From NCBI GenBank assembly GCA_902778175.1, contig CACYWT010000015.1, positions 1-32,451 of the forward strand: a stretch of DNA of 32,451 nt. Direction: 5' to 3'. Each line of letters starts with the position of its first letter. Within the stretch, counting starts at the first letter, position 1. The position numbers and the translations under genes are program-made. Shown piece after piece: positions 23,115 to 31,202 of this stretch. The notes beneath the pieces are model-generated. The model ran no database searches and was not told the DNA's origin. It saw only the letters and a list, made by a program, of their open reading frames with translations. The DNA is from an uncultured Ruminococcus sp. Lineage in GTDB: Bacteria > Bacillota > Clostridia > Oscillospirales > Acutalibacteraceae.

Positions 23115-23327
23115 ATTATCCGTCCTTTCGTTTTTGTACCTTGAAAGTAACAGATATGAAGAAAAAAGTAAAGAATCGTTCCGTCACGTCATTGATACGG
23201 AGCGTGTCATCATAAAAAAAGCGAGTTTTTATCCGCAATACAGCTTTGATTTCTTTATCGGGGCGGATCCATTACAATTATTGCTTTTTCATATTCCGTG
23301 ATTTATTCATCTCCCTGACGGCAGGTA

Positions 23328-23798
23328 TTATTTACTTTTACGTTTTTCCATTATTTCATATATCATGAATTTCCCGTTGCCGAGATCGTGTTTTATGTGC
23401 CTGACAGTACGGTACCCTCTGTTTTCATAAAAAACACAAGCAGGTAAAGAAGCGTCAAGCTCACAGAAATCATATTCTGCAAATATTTCTTTCTCCAGTT
23501 CGTCCATTATCAGCGTACCGAACCCCTGTCCCTGATATTCCGGAAGAACATAGACCCTTGTAATATGATTATCGGTATGACTGCCGGTTGCTATGATCTC
23601 GCCGTCCTTTTCAAAGGCATATATTCTCCCCTGCTCAATGTCTTTTCTTATATTGTCGATGCTGTGAAGTCTGCCGAAGAAATCGACCGCCGGTCTTGCG
23701 TAATAATCAGGATAAATTACCTCTTTGGTATGCTGAACTATATAGAATATCCTTTCAGCATCATCGGGAAGTGCTTTTCTGTGTTTAAGTCCACTCAT
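23328..23798 (-). CDS. GNAT-family N-acetyltransferase
   Basis: 156 residues. The GNAT fold is shown by HRKALPDDAERIFYIVQHT (beta1-alpha1), GEIIATGSHTDNHITRVYVL (beta3-beta4), the acetyl-CoA loop PEYQGQGFGTLIMDELEKE and FYENRGYRTVRHIKH near the end. The loop matches the Q/RxxGxG/A pattern. The acceptor is unknown. AAGAGG lies about ten bases before the ATG. It is a single gene with a promoter facing that of glycerate kinase; a 21-bp dyad lies over both -35 boxes. Confidence 0.85.
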   Translation of the reverse strand: MSGLKHRKALPDDAERIFYIVQHTKEVIYPDYYARPAVDFFGRLHSIDNIRKDIEQGRIYAFEKDGEIIATGSHTDNHITRVYVLPEYQGQGFGTLIMDELEKEIFAEYDFCELDASLPACVFYENRGYRTVRHIKHDLGNGKFMIYEIMEKRKSK

Positions 23799-23836
23799 TT
23801 TATCAATCCTCTTAATAAAAAAATATCGTCATATTG

Positions 23837-23907
23837 ATTATACTATAAATCCGAACCAATGACAATCACCGCAGGCGATTGTTATATGTTCAAATTTATG
23901 ATATAAT
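23837..23907. promoter_or_regulatory. Divergent GNAT/glycerate-kinase promoters with a shared dyad
   Basis: Minus: TTGTCA (23860-23865), 17-base spacer, TATAAT (23837-23842). Plus: TTGTTA (23879-23884), 17-base spacer, TATAAT (23902-23907). ACAATCACC (23862-23870) and GGCGATTGT (23874-23882) form a dyad with one mismatch that covers both -35 boxes. Confidence 0.65.
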
Positions 23908-23939
23908 ATCATCAGAAAAAATATCCGGAGGCAAACAAA

Positions 23940-25079
23940 ATGAAATTCCTTTTTGCATCTGATTCGTTCAAGGGAAGTATGACAAGCGCGCAGACAATTG
24001 AATTACTGTCAAAAGCCGCAGAAGAGGTCTTTCCCGGCTGCGAATGTATCGGCGTACCTGTCGCTGACGGAGGCGAGGGTACTGTAAATGCCGTTGTTTC
24101 TGCGGCAAACGGAAAGATCGTAACCGCAAAGGCACACGACCCTCTGATGAACATAATAAATGCCGCCTATGGAATAACAGACGGCAATAAAGCAATTATA
24201 GAAATGTCTGCGGCATCAGGTCTGCCGCTTGTACCTGAGCATCTTCGCAATCCGATGAACACAACCACCTACGGCACAGGCGAGCTTATACTTGACGCTC
24301 TTGATCGCGGCTGCCGTGATATTTCCGCAGCGATCGGCGGCTCGGCTACCAATGACGGCGGAATGGGCTGCATGAGAGCGCTCGGCGCGCGCTTTTTTAA
24401 CAAGGACGGACAGGAGCTTAGGGGCTTTGGCAGAGAGCTTGCACAGGTCGCGCATATTGATACAAGCGGTCTTGACAGGCGGCTTTCCGAGTGCAGCATC
24501 ACTGTTATGTGTGATGTAAAAAATCCCCTTTGCGGCATTAACGGCGCAACACGCACATTTGCAAAGCAGAAGGGCGCTGCTCCTGAGATCATTGAACAGC
24601 TTGAAAACGGAATGTGTAATTACCGTGATGTTATAAAAAAAGAATTTTGCATTGACTGCGATACAATTGAAGGCTCGGGCGCTGCCGGTGGTCTTGGAGC
24701 TGCGCTGTGCGTATTTCTCGGCGGCAAAATGCAGTCCGGAATTGAAACAGTCCTGGATCTCATCGGCTTTGACGAAAAGCTGAAAGACGCCGATCTTGTG
24801 ATAACCGGCGAAGGCTGCACCGACAGTCAGAGCATCTGCGGAAAGGTAATACATGGCGTAGGTATGCGCGCAAAAAGGCTCGGAATACCATGTATCGGGC
24901 TGTCGGGTTCGCTTGGTGACGGCGCGGAAAAGATATTTGATTCTGGCATTTCCTCACTGCACTGTATCACTGACAGACCGATGACGCTTGAATATGCTGT
25001 GACCAATGCGGAAACGCTGTATTATAAAGCGGCTGTCAGAATGTTCAGAACTATAAGGGCAGGAATGAAGATCAGATGA
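23940..25079 (+). CDS. Glycerate kinase (GlxK/GarK family)
   Basis: 379 residues, full length. Family landmarks: FASDSFKGSMTSAQ at the N-terminus, VPVADGGEGTVNAVV, AIIEMSAASGLPLV, TTTYGTGELILDAL, AIGGSATNDGGMGCMRALGA, GSGAAGGLGAALCVFLGG and LVITGEGCTDSQSICGKV. These belong to the type that phosphorylates D-glycerate (usually to 2-phosphoglycerate) with ATP, feeding glyoxylate, serine or sugar-acid breakdown into glycolysis. No tartronate or glycerate uptake genes are adjacent. CGGAGG lies before the ATG and the promoter shares a dyad with the GNAT gene, so it may be regulated by a repressor encoded elsewhere. Confidence 0.94.
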   Translation: MKFLFASDSFKGSMTSAQTIELLSKAAEEVFPGCECIGVPVADGGEGTVNAVVSAANGKIVTAKAHDPLMNIINAAYGITDGNKAIIEMSAASGLPLVPEHLRNPMNTTTYGTGELILDALDRGCRDISAAIGGSATNDGGMGCMRALGARFFNKDGQELRGFGRELAQVAHIDTSGLDRRLSECSITVMCDVKNPLCGINGATRTFAKQKGAAPEIIEQLENGMCNYRDVIKKEFCIDCDTIEGSGAAGGLGAALCVFLGGKMQSGIETVLDLIGFDEKLKDADLVITGEGCTDSQSICGKVIHGVGMRAKRLGIPCIGLSGSLGDGAEKIFDSGISSLHCITDRPMTLEYAVTNAETLYYKAAVRMFRTIRAGMKIR

Positions 25080-25156
25080 TAAAACCGCCGACAGGACAGA
25101 AATGTTTTGTCGACACTTTTTTCTATTTTCAGTTCTATTTCAAACGGAATTTTCAG

Positions 25157-25185
25157 TTGCTTTTCTATTCCGTTTGTTGTATAAT
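25157..25185 (+). promoter_or_regulatory. Orphan promoter downstream of glycerate kinase
   Basis: TTGCTT (25157-25162), 17-base spacer, TATAAT (25180-25185). No ORF with a ribosome site follows before the terminator at 25230-25269. Confidence 0.5.
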
Positions 25186-25191
25186 CTTTTT

Positions 25192-25268
25192 GTAAATAGT
25201 TGTGTTTGAGCATACTTCTATTTTACACCAACAGTCGGATTTTTCATAGTCCGGCTGTTATTTTTTTT
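25192..25268 (+). ncRNA. Candidate small RNA ending in a strong terminator
   Basis: About 77 nt between an orphan promoter and a terminator stem AACAGTCGGA (25230-25239) with TCCGGCTGTT (25250-25259) followed by nine T. A first helix can form between GTAAATAG (25192-25199) and CTATTTTAC (25218-25226), with a bulge. It matches no RNA I know. The hairpin may alternatively be only the terminator of the kinase gene. Confidence 0.35.
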
Positions 25269-25274
25269 ACAAAA

Positions 25275-25310
25275 AATTCAGGGCTGCCTCTTTCTTAGTG
25301 CGACAGCCCC
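25275..25310 (-). terminator. Terminator of the downstream lipoprotein gene
   Basis: GGGCTG (25281-25286) pairs with CAGCCC (25304-25309); on the minus strand TGAATTTTTTG follows. It lies about 20 bases after the stop at 25332. Confidence 0.6.
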
Positions 25311-25331
25311 TTTTGTCCGGATAATAAAATA

Positions 25332-25877
25332 TCATTCGGAAACAGTACTTGCAGTACTTTCAATATTTGAACTTTTCACATCATTATCTTTATGAAGAAT
25401 TTCGGAATTACCACGAACACCTCTATATAAGACTATGCTAATATTTCCGGTACCAATACTTCTATTAAAAGAAACCCAGTAATTATTTTCTTTATCTACT
25501 ATATAGTTAAAAACATCAAAACTATCATAAAAAGCGTCTTCGCTATCCCATATAGGCTGGATCTTTCCTACTTCTTCAAGTACCTTTTTACCGTCATGAT
25601 ATTTATCAATAAGCTCCCGTATCTGCTCCAATGTCACCCTGTGCGTTCCGTCTTTGATATATCCTTTTGCAACAGCATCATTGTAATCAGTTGCATTTCC
25701 TATATAAACAGAGCTTTCACTGTCAGATGATTCTTCCGGTTCACTTGATGCAGCATTGATCTTACTTGTTACCGATGAATCTCCGGATGATGTCCCGGAG
25801 CTGCTTTCGGTAGATTTGGTGCAGGCGGAAAACGCAAGCAAAGACAACAGAATAATTGATATAAATGATTTTTTCAC
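25332..25877 (-). CDS. Putative lipoprotein, paralogue of the 26.3-27.1 kb lipoprotein
   Basis: 181 residues from the GTG at 25877, eight bases after GAGG; a GTG at 25886 overlaps that site. A signal peptide ends in AFSAC, a fair lipobox, followed by a Ser/Thr/Glu-rich linker (about 20-55). The folded part contains YNDAVAKGYI, HRVTLEQIRELIDKY, KKVLEEVGKIQ and YWVSFNRSIGTGNISIVLYR. The stretch YNDAVAKGYI...TLEQIRELI...VLEEVGKIQ aligns with YDIAVAAGEI...TLEKTKQII...VLSEIEKIQ in the other lipoprotein. It should be anchored to the outer face of the membrane. It follows the truncated surface-protein remnant, mirroring the intact gene pair next door. Confidence 0.75.
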   Translation of the reverse strand: MKKSFISIILLSLLAFSACTKSTESSSGTSSGDSSVTSKINAASSEPEESSDSESSVYIGNATDYNDAVAKGYIKDGTHRVTLEQIRELIDKYHDGKKVLEEVGKIQPIWDSEDAFYDSFDVFNYIVDKENNYWVSFNRSIGTGNISIVLYRGVRGNSEILHKDNDVKSSNIESTASTVSE

Positions 25878-25887
25878 ATTGATCACC

Positions 25888-26272
25888 TCAACTTATTATA
25901 ACAGAATATGGTTTCATGCCGCCGGTATCGCTGTAGATATCTATATAATACACAGAACCGGCATTCAGATAATATGAAATATTTACATTGCCCGTGCTCG
26001 CATCTGTTACCAATGGATAATTGTTTGAATTGTCATACAATTCAGCATCCAGATCTTCTCCGGTCGCCGCGACTGTTGTAATAGTATACTGTCTGCTTTG
26101 CGACGGAACAAAATAGAAAACATCATCATCATAAGTGTAATTGATTTTATAGCTGTGCGTTCCTGTTGTTATTTGATAACAGGTTTCAAGATAATCTCCG
26201 GGATCATTCTGTGTAACATTTATATTACTGTCATGTTTGTAATGAGCGGAAGCGATTATTACTCCGTGTCAA
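25888..26272 (-). pseudogene. 5'-truncated remnant of a surface protein (C-terminal domain only)
   Basis: The minus-strand frame is open from about 26270 to the TGA at 25888-25890 without a start codon or ribosome site. It reads GDYLETCYQI, INYTYDDDVFYFVPSQSRQY, ISYYLNAGSVYYIDIYSD and MKPYSVIIS. This parallels the C-terminus of the 951-residue protein (GENFETACSK, FNKDQDVFYFTPSSTKTY, LTSGQKYYIILYTHD, TPKRYNFVLS). The remnant begins directly after the stop of the first lipoprotein, so a deletion appears to have removed the front of a second surface-protein gene. Confidence 0.75.
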
Positions 26273-27106
26273 TTATGGTTGTAATTTCGGAGATTCTATA
26301 ATTTTATAATCAAATACTAAATCCTCCCATGCTGTTTCAATACCGTTTTCGTCAAAAAAAGCGTGCATAACAAAACCACCACGACCTGGCATAATTCCTT
26401 CTTTTTTAAAACCATTATCATACCTGCTGATATAATAAAGATTATCCACACCTGCTCCGGTAGAAATCTTTTCATTTGGATATTTCTGAATTTTTTCTAT
26501 TTCAGATAAGACTTGCTCCATATTTGTGTAGCCATTCTCATCTGTTGCCTCATTAATTATCTGCTTGGTTTTTTCAAGTGTAAGAGTCGGTGCATTTTCA
26601 TCTATTTCTCCAGCGGCAACAGCAATATCGTAATGCGGAGTGATCGGATAGTATTTATCCAACAATAAAAATATTTTATCCATTTGTTTTTGCGTCAGTT
26701 CCGGATACTTGTAACTGTAAATTTCAGCATAGTTTTTTATAGTTACGCTTGATTCATTGAGTTTTTCAAGATTTTGCACTATTTCATCCGATGGCATAAT
26801 TATCTCATCAGGTTGAAGCTGACTTATTTCTATGATTTTCGTTTTTTTACTGCTTGTCTGGGAATCAGATTGTTCTGCCGATGCTTGTGTACTCTCTTGT
26901 GATACCTTACTTTCGGAATCCGATGAGCTATCTTCGGCTTTGCTTTCGATCTCAGATAATTCATCTTGGCTTGTTTCGCCGATCTTTTTGTCTGTAACCG
27001 CTGTTTTTTGTTCTGTACCGCTGTTGTCGTCTTGTGTTACATTATTACAAGCACATAGCCCGACGATCAATGCTCCGGACAATATTATCAATAATAGTTT
27101 TTTCAT
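26273..27106 (-). CDS. Putative lipoprotein following the DNRLRE surface protein
   Basis: 277 residues from the ATG at 27106, placed by GGAGGAAG; an earlier in-frame ATG overlaps the end of the preceding gene. Signal peptide MKKLLLIILSGALIVGLCAC with a lipobox, then a Ser/Glu/Asp-rich linker (about 25-90). The rest includes LTQKQMDKIFLLLDKYYPIT, YDIAVAAGEIDENAPTLTLE, MEQVLSEIEKIQKYP, NLYYISRYDNG and GIETAWEDLVFDYKIIE. No known domain is recognised; the middle part is shared with the lipoprotein at 25332-25877. It lies 13 bases after the large surface-protein gene and is probably co-expressed with it; an anchoring, inhibitor or immunity role would fit that pairing, but this is inference. Confidence 0.78.
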   Translation of the reverse strand: MKKLLLIILSGALIVGLCACNNVTQDDNSGTEQKTAVTDKKIGETSQDELSEIESKAEDSSSDSESKVSQESTQASAEQSDSQTSSKKTKIIEISQLQPDEIIMPSDEIVQNLEKLNESSVTIKNYAEIYSYKYPELTQKQMDKIFLLLDKYYPITPHYDIAVAAGEIDENAPTLTLEKTKQIINEATDENGYTNMEQVLSEIEKIQKYPNEKISTGAGVDNLYYISRYDNGFKKEGIMPGRGGFVMHAFFDENGIETAWEDLVFDYKIIESPKLQP

Positions 27107-27119
27107 AAATACTTCCTCC

Positions 27120-29975
27120 TTAAGACAAAACAAAATTATACCTTTTAGGTGTCATTACCGTAGTATCATGAGTATACAATATTATATAGTATTTCTGACC
27201 TGATGTTAAGGCAATATTGATAAGAACATTACCCCCGTCATAATCACTGGCTATCAATACTCCGTTACTGTTATAAACTTTGCATTTTAGGCTTTTCTCA
27301 GGTATTTCTTCATCTTTATTAGGATGATCATCATAGAAAACTGTTGCTTCACTTTCATAAGGCGTTGAAATGTTTATAGTATATGTTTTCGTTGAAGAAG
27401 GAGTAAAATAAAATACATCCTGATCTTTATTAAAATCCATCAGCCCGGAATTATGTCCTAATGTTTTGGAACAAGCTGTTTCAAAATTTTCACCGCCTTT
27501 AATAAAACCAGCAAAGCTTACTAATTTCGTATGATTACACTGATTCTGTGGATTGTTAGTATAAAAATCATCACAGCATCTCTTGTTATGTGCGCAATCG
27601 ATGATAGCATTTTTTGTTATTTCGTAAAGAGTTACTTGTCCGTTCACATAGATTCCATTAAGAGCTTGAGAGATAATATTATCATTTGTTAAAACTATAG
27701 TTGTATTTGGGTTGCTATTTAACGGTTTGTTTGAAATATTTTTGCCTCCATCTTTGTGAGACCATGTTCCGTCATTATGCTGCATATAAAAATGGTATCC
27801 TCTACCATCTTGTTTTGTAACAAGTGCCACCAATCTTGAATTGATTCCTTGTTGTGGTACGGAAGAAAATGTAATCGGCACTTGGGTTATTGTGTACCCT
27901 AATCGTTGAGCATCATATTTCATATTATTATAAATTCGACTTGTTGCATCTGATGCACTTGATCCATAAATATTCGTGATATTATTTTTCTTATTATACA
28001 CAGAAGCAAATTCACCCGGCTGCTGTCGATAACCATAATCACTAAATTCTACAGCAGTGTGAATATGTAAATCCGGTGATATGCTAACAGGAACACCCAA
28101 CATAAAACCAAAGGCATAACCGTAACAATTCATACGAAATCTTACTTCATCTGTTATATTCAATGGAAAAACATAATTATCATTTAAATAATATTTAGTA
28201 TAATCATATTTGGAATAGTACTGATTCTGTACAATTTCATTTGTATATACTACTGTTAAGCTTGGTTTGAGCGTAAAGCGATTATATGAAGCAAATTCCT
28301 TAAATTTATCATTTGTTCCTGATTCAACAGTATCCGACGTTTTAAACAGAATCCCCAAATCTTTTGAAACAGAACCGTCAACCCAACATTTTACAGCTCC
28401 GGAAATGTCGAAGTTGAATTTATGTGTCGTTGTATTATGAACAATAACACTGTCCAATTGTAAAAGACGATAATCTTTTGAGGTACTGTTCCACGAAGCG
28501 CTGTTTTCTGACCATGTACTGCCGCCGTACATATAACAATAAACACGAACAGATTCCTCTTGATGTCTGCAATCTATCATTTCTACAGTTGCACTTGTAA
28601 CATTTAAGGAAGAATGAATATTTGTAAGTGATAACCACGGAAACTTCATAAGTGTTCTTGCTTTCAATCCGTTTTTGCGACCTACATACAGGTCACTGCC
28701 GGTTCCGTTAAACGTATTATTGCTGTAAACGGTTACATCACGAATACCGCCATCACCATTATTAGTGTAGTTTACGTTGATGGTCGGATCGATCCGTATC
28801 GGATATACCGTTGCTTCATCACTGAGATATTCGTCATCTACATGAAGCGTAATACGGTACTGTTCATTCGGAGTTATTTCATCGCATATTATTTCACCTG
28901 TTGTATTGTTGCTGTCGTCTGCGGAATACACAATGATATCTCCGATAGCGGCTTTTACTTCGTTTTTATCATTCATAAGATAATATGAACCGTCATTTTC
29001 GCTGACAGCAAGACCTGCGGTGTCAAGAATAAAGGAATAGTCCGTCTGCCCCGTGTATTCGCTTACTATGATATCTTCCTTTATGCCTTCATATGTAAGC
29101 GTATAAACATAATCTGTATTTTCGTCCGCACTGTAGGTCACACTTCCGCCTGTTTTTTCGGCAAATACATTTTCTCCTGTTATTTCCGCTGTAATGCGCA
29201 GGTCTGTATCTTCATATCCGAGTTCAATGCCTTCCGTAAAATCATGCGGAAATTGAGTGATCACATAATGATCAGCCGATACATATCCTCCGTTTCCGTC
29301 CTCTTTGACATCAAGGGTAATATCTCTGGTTTCTCCATCGCTGTCAATATACTTTACCGGGTGGCTGTAAAGCCGCATCGTTCCTGTTCCGTCGGAATTT
29401 CTGAAAACGAAGGTATAAAGATTTTCTTCCGAATCCTTATCTCTTGCAACATAGCCGTTTTCCTGCGCTTCTTTTTCGCTTACTATTGCAGGAAGAACAA
29501 ATCCCTCGGTATCGCCTTTTTCTCCGCTTTCTTTCGATTTGGATGGTTCGCTTTCATCAGTTTTTTCAATAGTAATTACTGCTTCCTGTTCTTCATCTGA
29601 TTCTTTATCGGATTCCTCAGAGATAATCTCGCTCGGTTCTTCTGTATGTTCCGGCTCGGTCATTTTTTCCGACGAATCAGAGTCTTCTTCTGTTTCGCTG
29701 CTTTCCTCCGAAGCTTCCTGCTGAATACTTTCAGAGTTTTCATCGCTTTCTTCCGGCTGTGTAACATCTTCGGTTTTGTATAATGTTTCTTTATCTTCTG
29801 ATGTTTCGTTTTCCAACAGGAAATCCGAATCGTCCGAAGGATCAGATTCTGTTGTTTCCGAAGATTCCGCTGTGAGTTCGGCACCGATGCATTCCTCTTC
29901 GGCAGCTCCAACACTTATCGGAGCTGCTAAAAGAGATAGAACGATTGCCATTGCCATTAGTTTTTTCACTTTCAC
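27120..29975 (-). CDS. Large secreted DNRLRE-type surface protein with NCY...HFY...WSHK domain
   Basis: 951 residues from a GTG with AAGGAG upstream. Signal peptide (about 1-25, ending VGAA), an acidic Glu/Ser/Asp linker (about 26-160), a beta-rich region like the front of RHS/wall-associated proteins (YTFVFRNSDGTGTMRLYS to YPIRIDPTI, about 175-400), a DNRLRE-like domain (about 405-570; SATVEMID, STWSENSASWNS, FNFDISGAVKCWVDG), a core domain with MNCYGYAFGFMLG (Cys near 614), RLVALVTKQDGRGYHFYMQ and DGTWSHKDGG (near 725-742), a Cys-rich stretch, and a C-terminal PPC-like beta domain (about 850-951; DVFYFTPSSTKTYTINIS, KYYIILYTHD). The Cys and His could form a papain-like or amidase-like pair; this is inference. 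The second half is AT-richer than the first. Confidence 0.8.
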   Translation of the reverse strand: MKVKKLMAMAIVLSLLAAPISVGAAEEECIGAELTAESSETTESDPSDDSDFLLENETSEDKETLYKTEDVTQPEESDENSESIQQEASEESSETEEDSDSSEKMTEPEHTEEPSEIISEESDKESDEEQEAVITIEKTDESEPSKSKESGEKGDTEGFVLPAIVSEKEAQENGYVARDKDSEENLYTFVFRNSDGTGTMRLYSHPVKYIDSDGETRDITLDVKEDGNGGYVSADHYVITQFPHDFTEGIELGYEDTDLRITAEITGENVFAEKTGGSVTYSADENTDYVYTLTYEGIKEDIIVSEYTGQTDYSFILDTAGLAVSENDGSYYLMNDKNEVKAAIGDIIVYSADDSNNTTGEIICDEITPNEQYRITLHVDDEYLSDEATVYPIRIDPTINVNYTNNGDGGIRDVTVYSNNTFNGTGSDLYVGRKNGLKARTLMKFPWLSLTNIHSSLNVTSATVEMIDCRHQEESVRVYCYMYGGSTWSENSASWNSTSKDYRLLQLDSVIVHNTTTHKFNFDISGAVKCWVDGSVSKDLGILFKTSDTVESGTNDKFKEFASYNRFTLKPSLTVVYTNEIVQNQYYSKYDYTKYYLNDNYVFPLNITDEVRFRMNCYGYAFGFMLGVPVSISPDLHIHTAVEFSDYGYRQQPGEFASVYNKKNNITNIYGSSASDATSRIYNNMKYDAQRLGYTITQVPITFSSVPQQGINSRLVALVTKQDGRGYHFYMQHNDGTWSHKDGGKNISNKPLNSNPNTTIVLTNDNIISQALNGIYVNGQVTLYEITKNAIIDCAHNKRCCDDFYTNNPQNQCNHTKLVSFAGFIKGGENFETACSKTLGHNSGLMDFNKDQDVFYFTPSSTKTYTINISTPYESEATVFYDDHPNKDEEIPEKSLKCKVYNSNGVLIASDYDGGNVLINIALTSGQKYYIILYTHDTTVMTPKRYNFVLS

Positions 29976-30296
29976 GATAAAACATCTCCTTTGAATATAT
30001 TTATTATAATAATTATATCACATTTATCACAATCGATCTATTGATATTTCACACAAAAAAACAGTCACTTTTTATCATTTATATACAAATAATATTCACG
30101 ATTGTATTATACTCCATATTTTATGAACTTGTCTTGCGAGGGGTTAATCAATATTTTTAAGCTTTTCTATTTCTTTGAAACGCAAAAGCAGATGTACACA
30201 GATGTGATAATGATTCTATAATAAAAAAATATCATTATTCTTTTTTTAGCGCTTGCTGACCTGCCTACCGGCAGGCAGGTGTACAATAGAAATAAT
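29976..30296. other. AT-rich non-coding stretch upstream of the surface-protein gene
   Basis: No coding frame with a ribosome site was found. It contains a TATAAT (minus strand, in about 30106-30116) that may drive the surface protein without a good -35; an AT hairpin (30207-30214 with 30231-30238) followed by seven T on the plus strand; and a near-palindrome ACCTGCCTACCGGCAGGCAG (from 30259). Confidence 0.4.
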
Positions 30297-30469
30297 TTAA
30301 GGCAATACCGCACAAAGATAGTGCCGCAGATGCGCCGTCTATTTTTTCGTCAGATTGTGCAAAACGAGCCAATAACCTGACGGTTATCAAGCGAGTTTTG
30401 TGCAGAATGACGGAAAAAGAGTACCCCAAGGGCACTTCCTTCGGGCGCAACAGATGTGGTGCTAAGCCG
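30297..30469 (-). repeat. Interspersed palindromic repeat, near-complete copy (reverse orientation)
   Basis: Begins TTAAGGCAATACCGCACAAA, contains an imperfect inverted repeat of about 30 bp per arm centred near 30378 (CGTCAGATTGTGCAAAACGA with its partner CGAGTTTTGTGCAGAATGAC), and ends with CAGATGTGGTGCTAAGCCG (30451-30469). Bases 30376-30421 are identical over 46 bp to the reverse complement of 32406-32451, and the ending matches 32383-32401. It has a 30-base segment (about 30422-30451) that the other copy lacks. The far end motif is missing. No ORF; MITE-like. Confidence 0.75.
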
Positions 30470-30648
30470 CAACTCAAAAATCGAAAAAGCATCTTCGCGC
30501 AACAGAAGCATAATAACTACTGAACTAAAGCGCGAACCGACAGCGGAGGCACTCCGCCCGGCGGCGATAACCCTGTGCTTTGCATATATGACGATCAGGC
30601 TCGAAGAAATAACTGTGCTTGATTTTCTCAGCTACGCTGTCAGGTATT

Positions 30649-31036
30649 TCATATCGACACAACAGCAATTTGAATGGAGGTAAGCACCGTATCCTTTGTA
30701 ACGGCAACAGAGCTGCCCGCTGCTTTCATAACAGGGGAGTCATCCCCGATCTTAACCTTCCAGCAAACAAAGGTGCGCTTTTCGGAAGGAACAGCAAACT
30801 CACATTCGGGGAGAGTATATTCGCTTTCTTTTAAAAGATAAACGTCCTCCATTTCGCCCGTGCCGTCTCCCGGGTCAAAGGCAACGGTTACTACCTCAGA
30901 CGCAGGAATAAGCGTCTTTTTGCTGAGGGCGCTGTTATCGCGACATCGGTAACATTGAATTTTTCAAGAGTTTCCCTGTCAAAGAACGGCTTTTTGATAT
31001 TCACGGGGCTGACCCAATATTCAGCCGATACGCTCA
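30649..31036 (-). pseudogene. Frameshifted fragment of a surface protein with an InlB/Listeria-Bacteroides repeat
   Basis: On the minus strand an upstream frame reads MSVSAEYWVSPVNIKKPFFD and FNVTDVAITAPS, then near an A5 run (30917-30921) the reading shifts to LIPASEVVTVAFDPGDGTGE, EYTLPECEFAVPSEKRTF, CWKVKIGD and SVAVTKDTVLTS. The second part matches the internalin-type B-repeat pattern (VTFDPGDGTG...YTLPE...GWKV...VTADT). No signal peptide, start or anchor is present, so it is a gene scrap lying between inverted copies of the repeat end. Confidence 0.6.
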
Positions 31037-31060
31037 TATCTTTGTGCGGTATTGCCCTAA
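31037..31060 (-). repeat. Inverted end motif of the interspersed repeat
   Basis: TATCTTTGTGCGGTATTGCC plus CTAA is the reverse complement of 30297-30320 with one mismatch in 24. Together they bracket a 764-bp segment holding the palindromic repeat and the InlB-like fragment. Confidence 0.75.
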
Positions 31061-31119
31061 GTCGGCAGCTTATCAATCATTCGTTTTGTGTAATGAATAC
31101 ATTTGATAATCTGCTCCAG

Positions 31120-31141
31120 TTGCCTATAAGGATATAGGCAA
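31120..31141. other. Perfect 9-bp hairpin after the BASS transporter gene
   Basis: TTGCCTATA (31120-31128) pairs with TATAGGCAA (31133-31141) around a four-base loop. Neither side has a T tract, so it is a poor rho-independent terminator; it may protect the 3' end. Confidence 0.4.
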
Positions 31142-31202
31142 ATCATTAGCAAATGGTCTTGATAAATATATATTCATATTTCGCTGTATTGTAAAGGTGA
31201 TT

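Noticed and set aside
22978-23301. Plus-strand frame of 107 residues between the PAP2-like and GNAT genes
   Set aside because: Its first half is antisense to the PAP2-like gene, and no ribosome site or family pattern is seen.
24216-24854. 212-residue minus-strand frame inside the glycerate kinase gene
   Set aside because: It is antisense to a clearly conserved enzyme and lacks a start signal.
30456-30707. Short frames on both strands (about 60-75 residues) next to the repeat
   Set aside because: No ribosome site, no recognisable domain, and they overlap repeat sequence.
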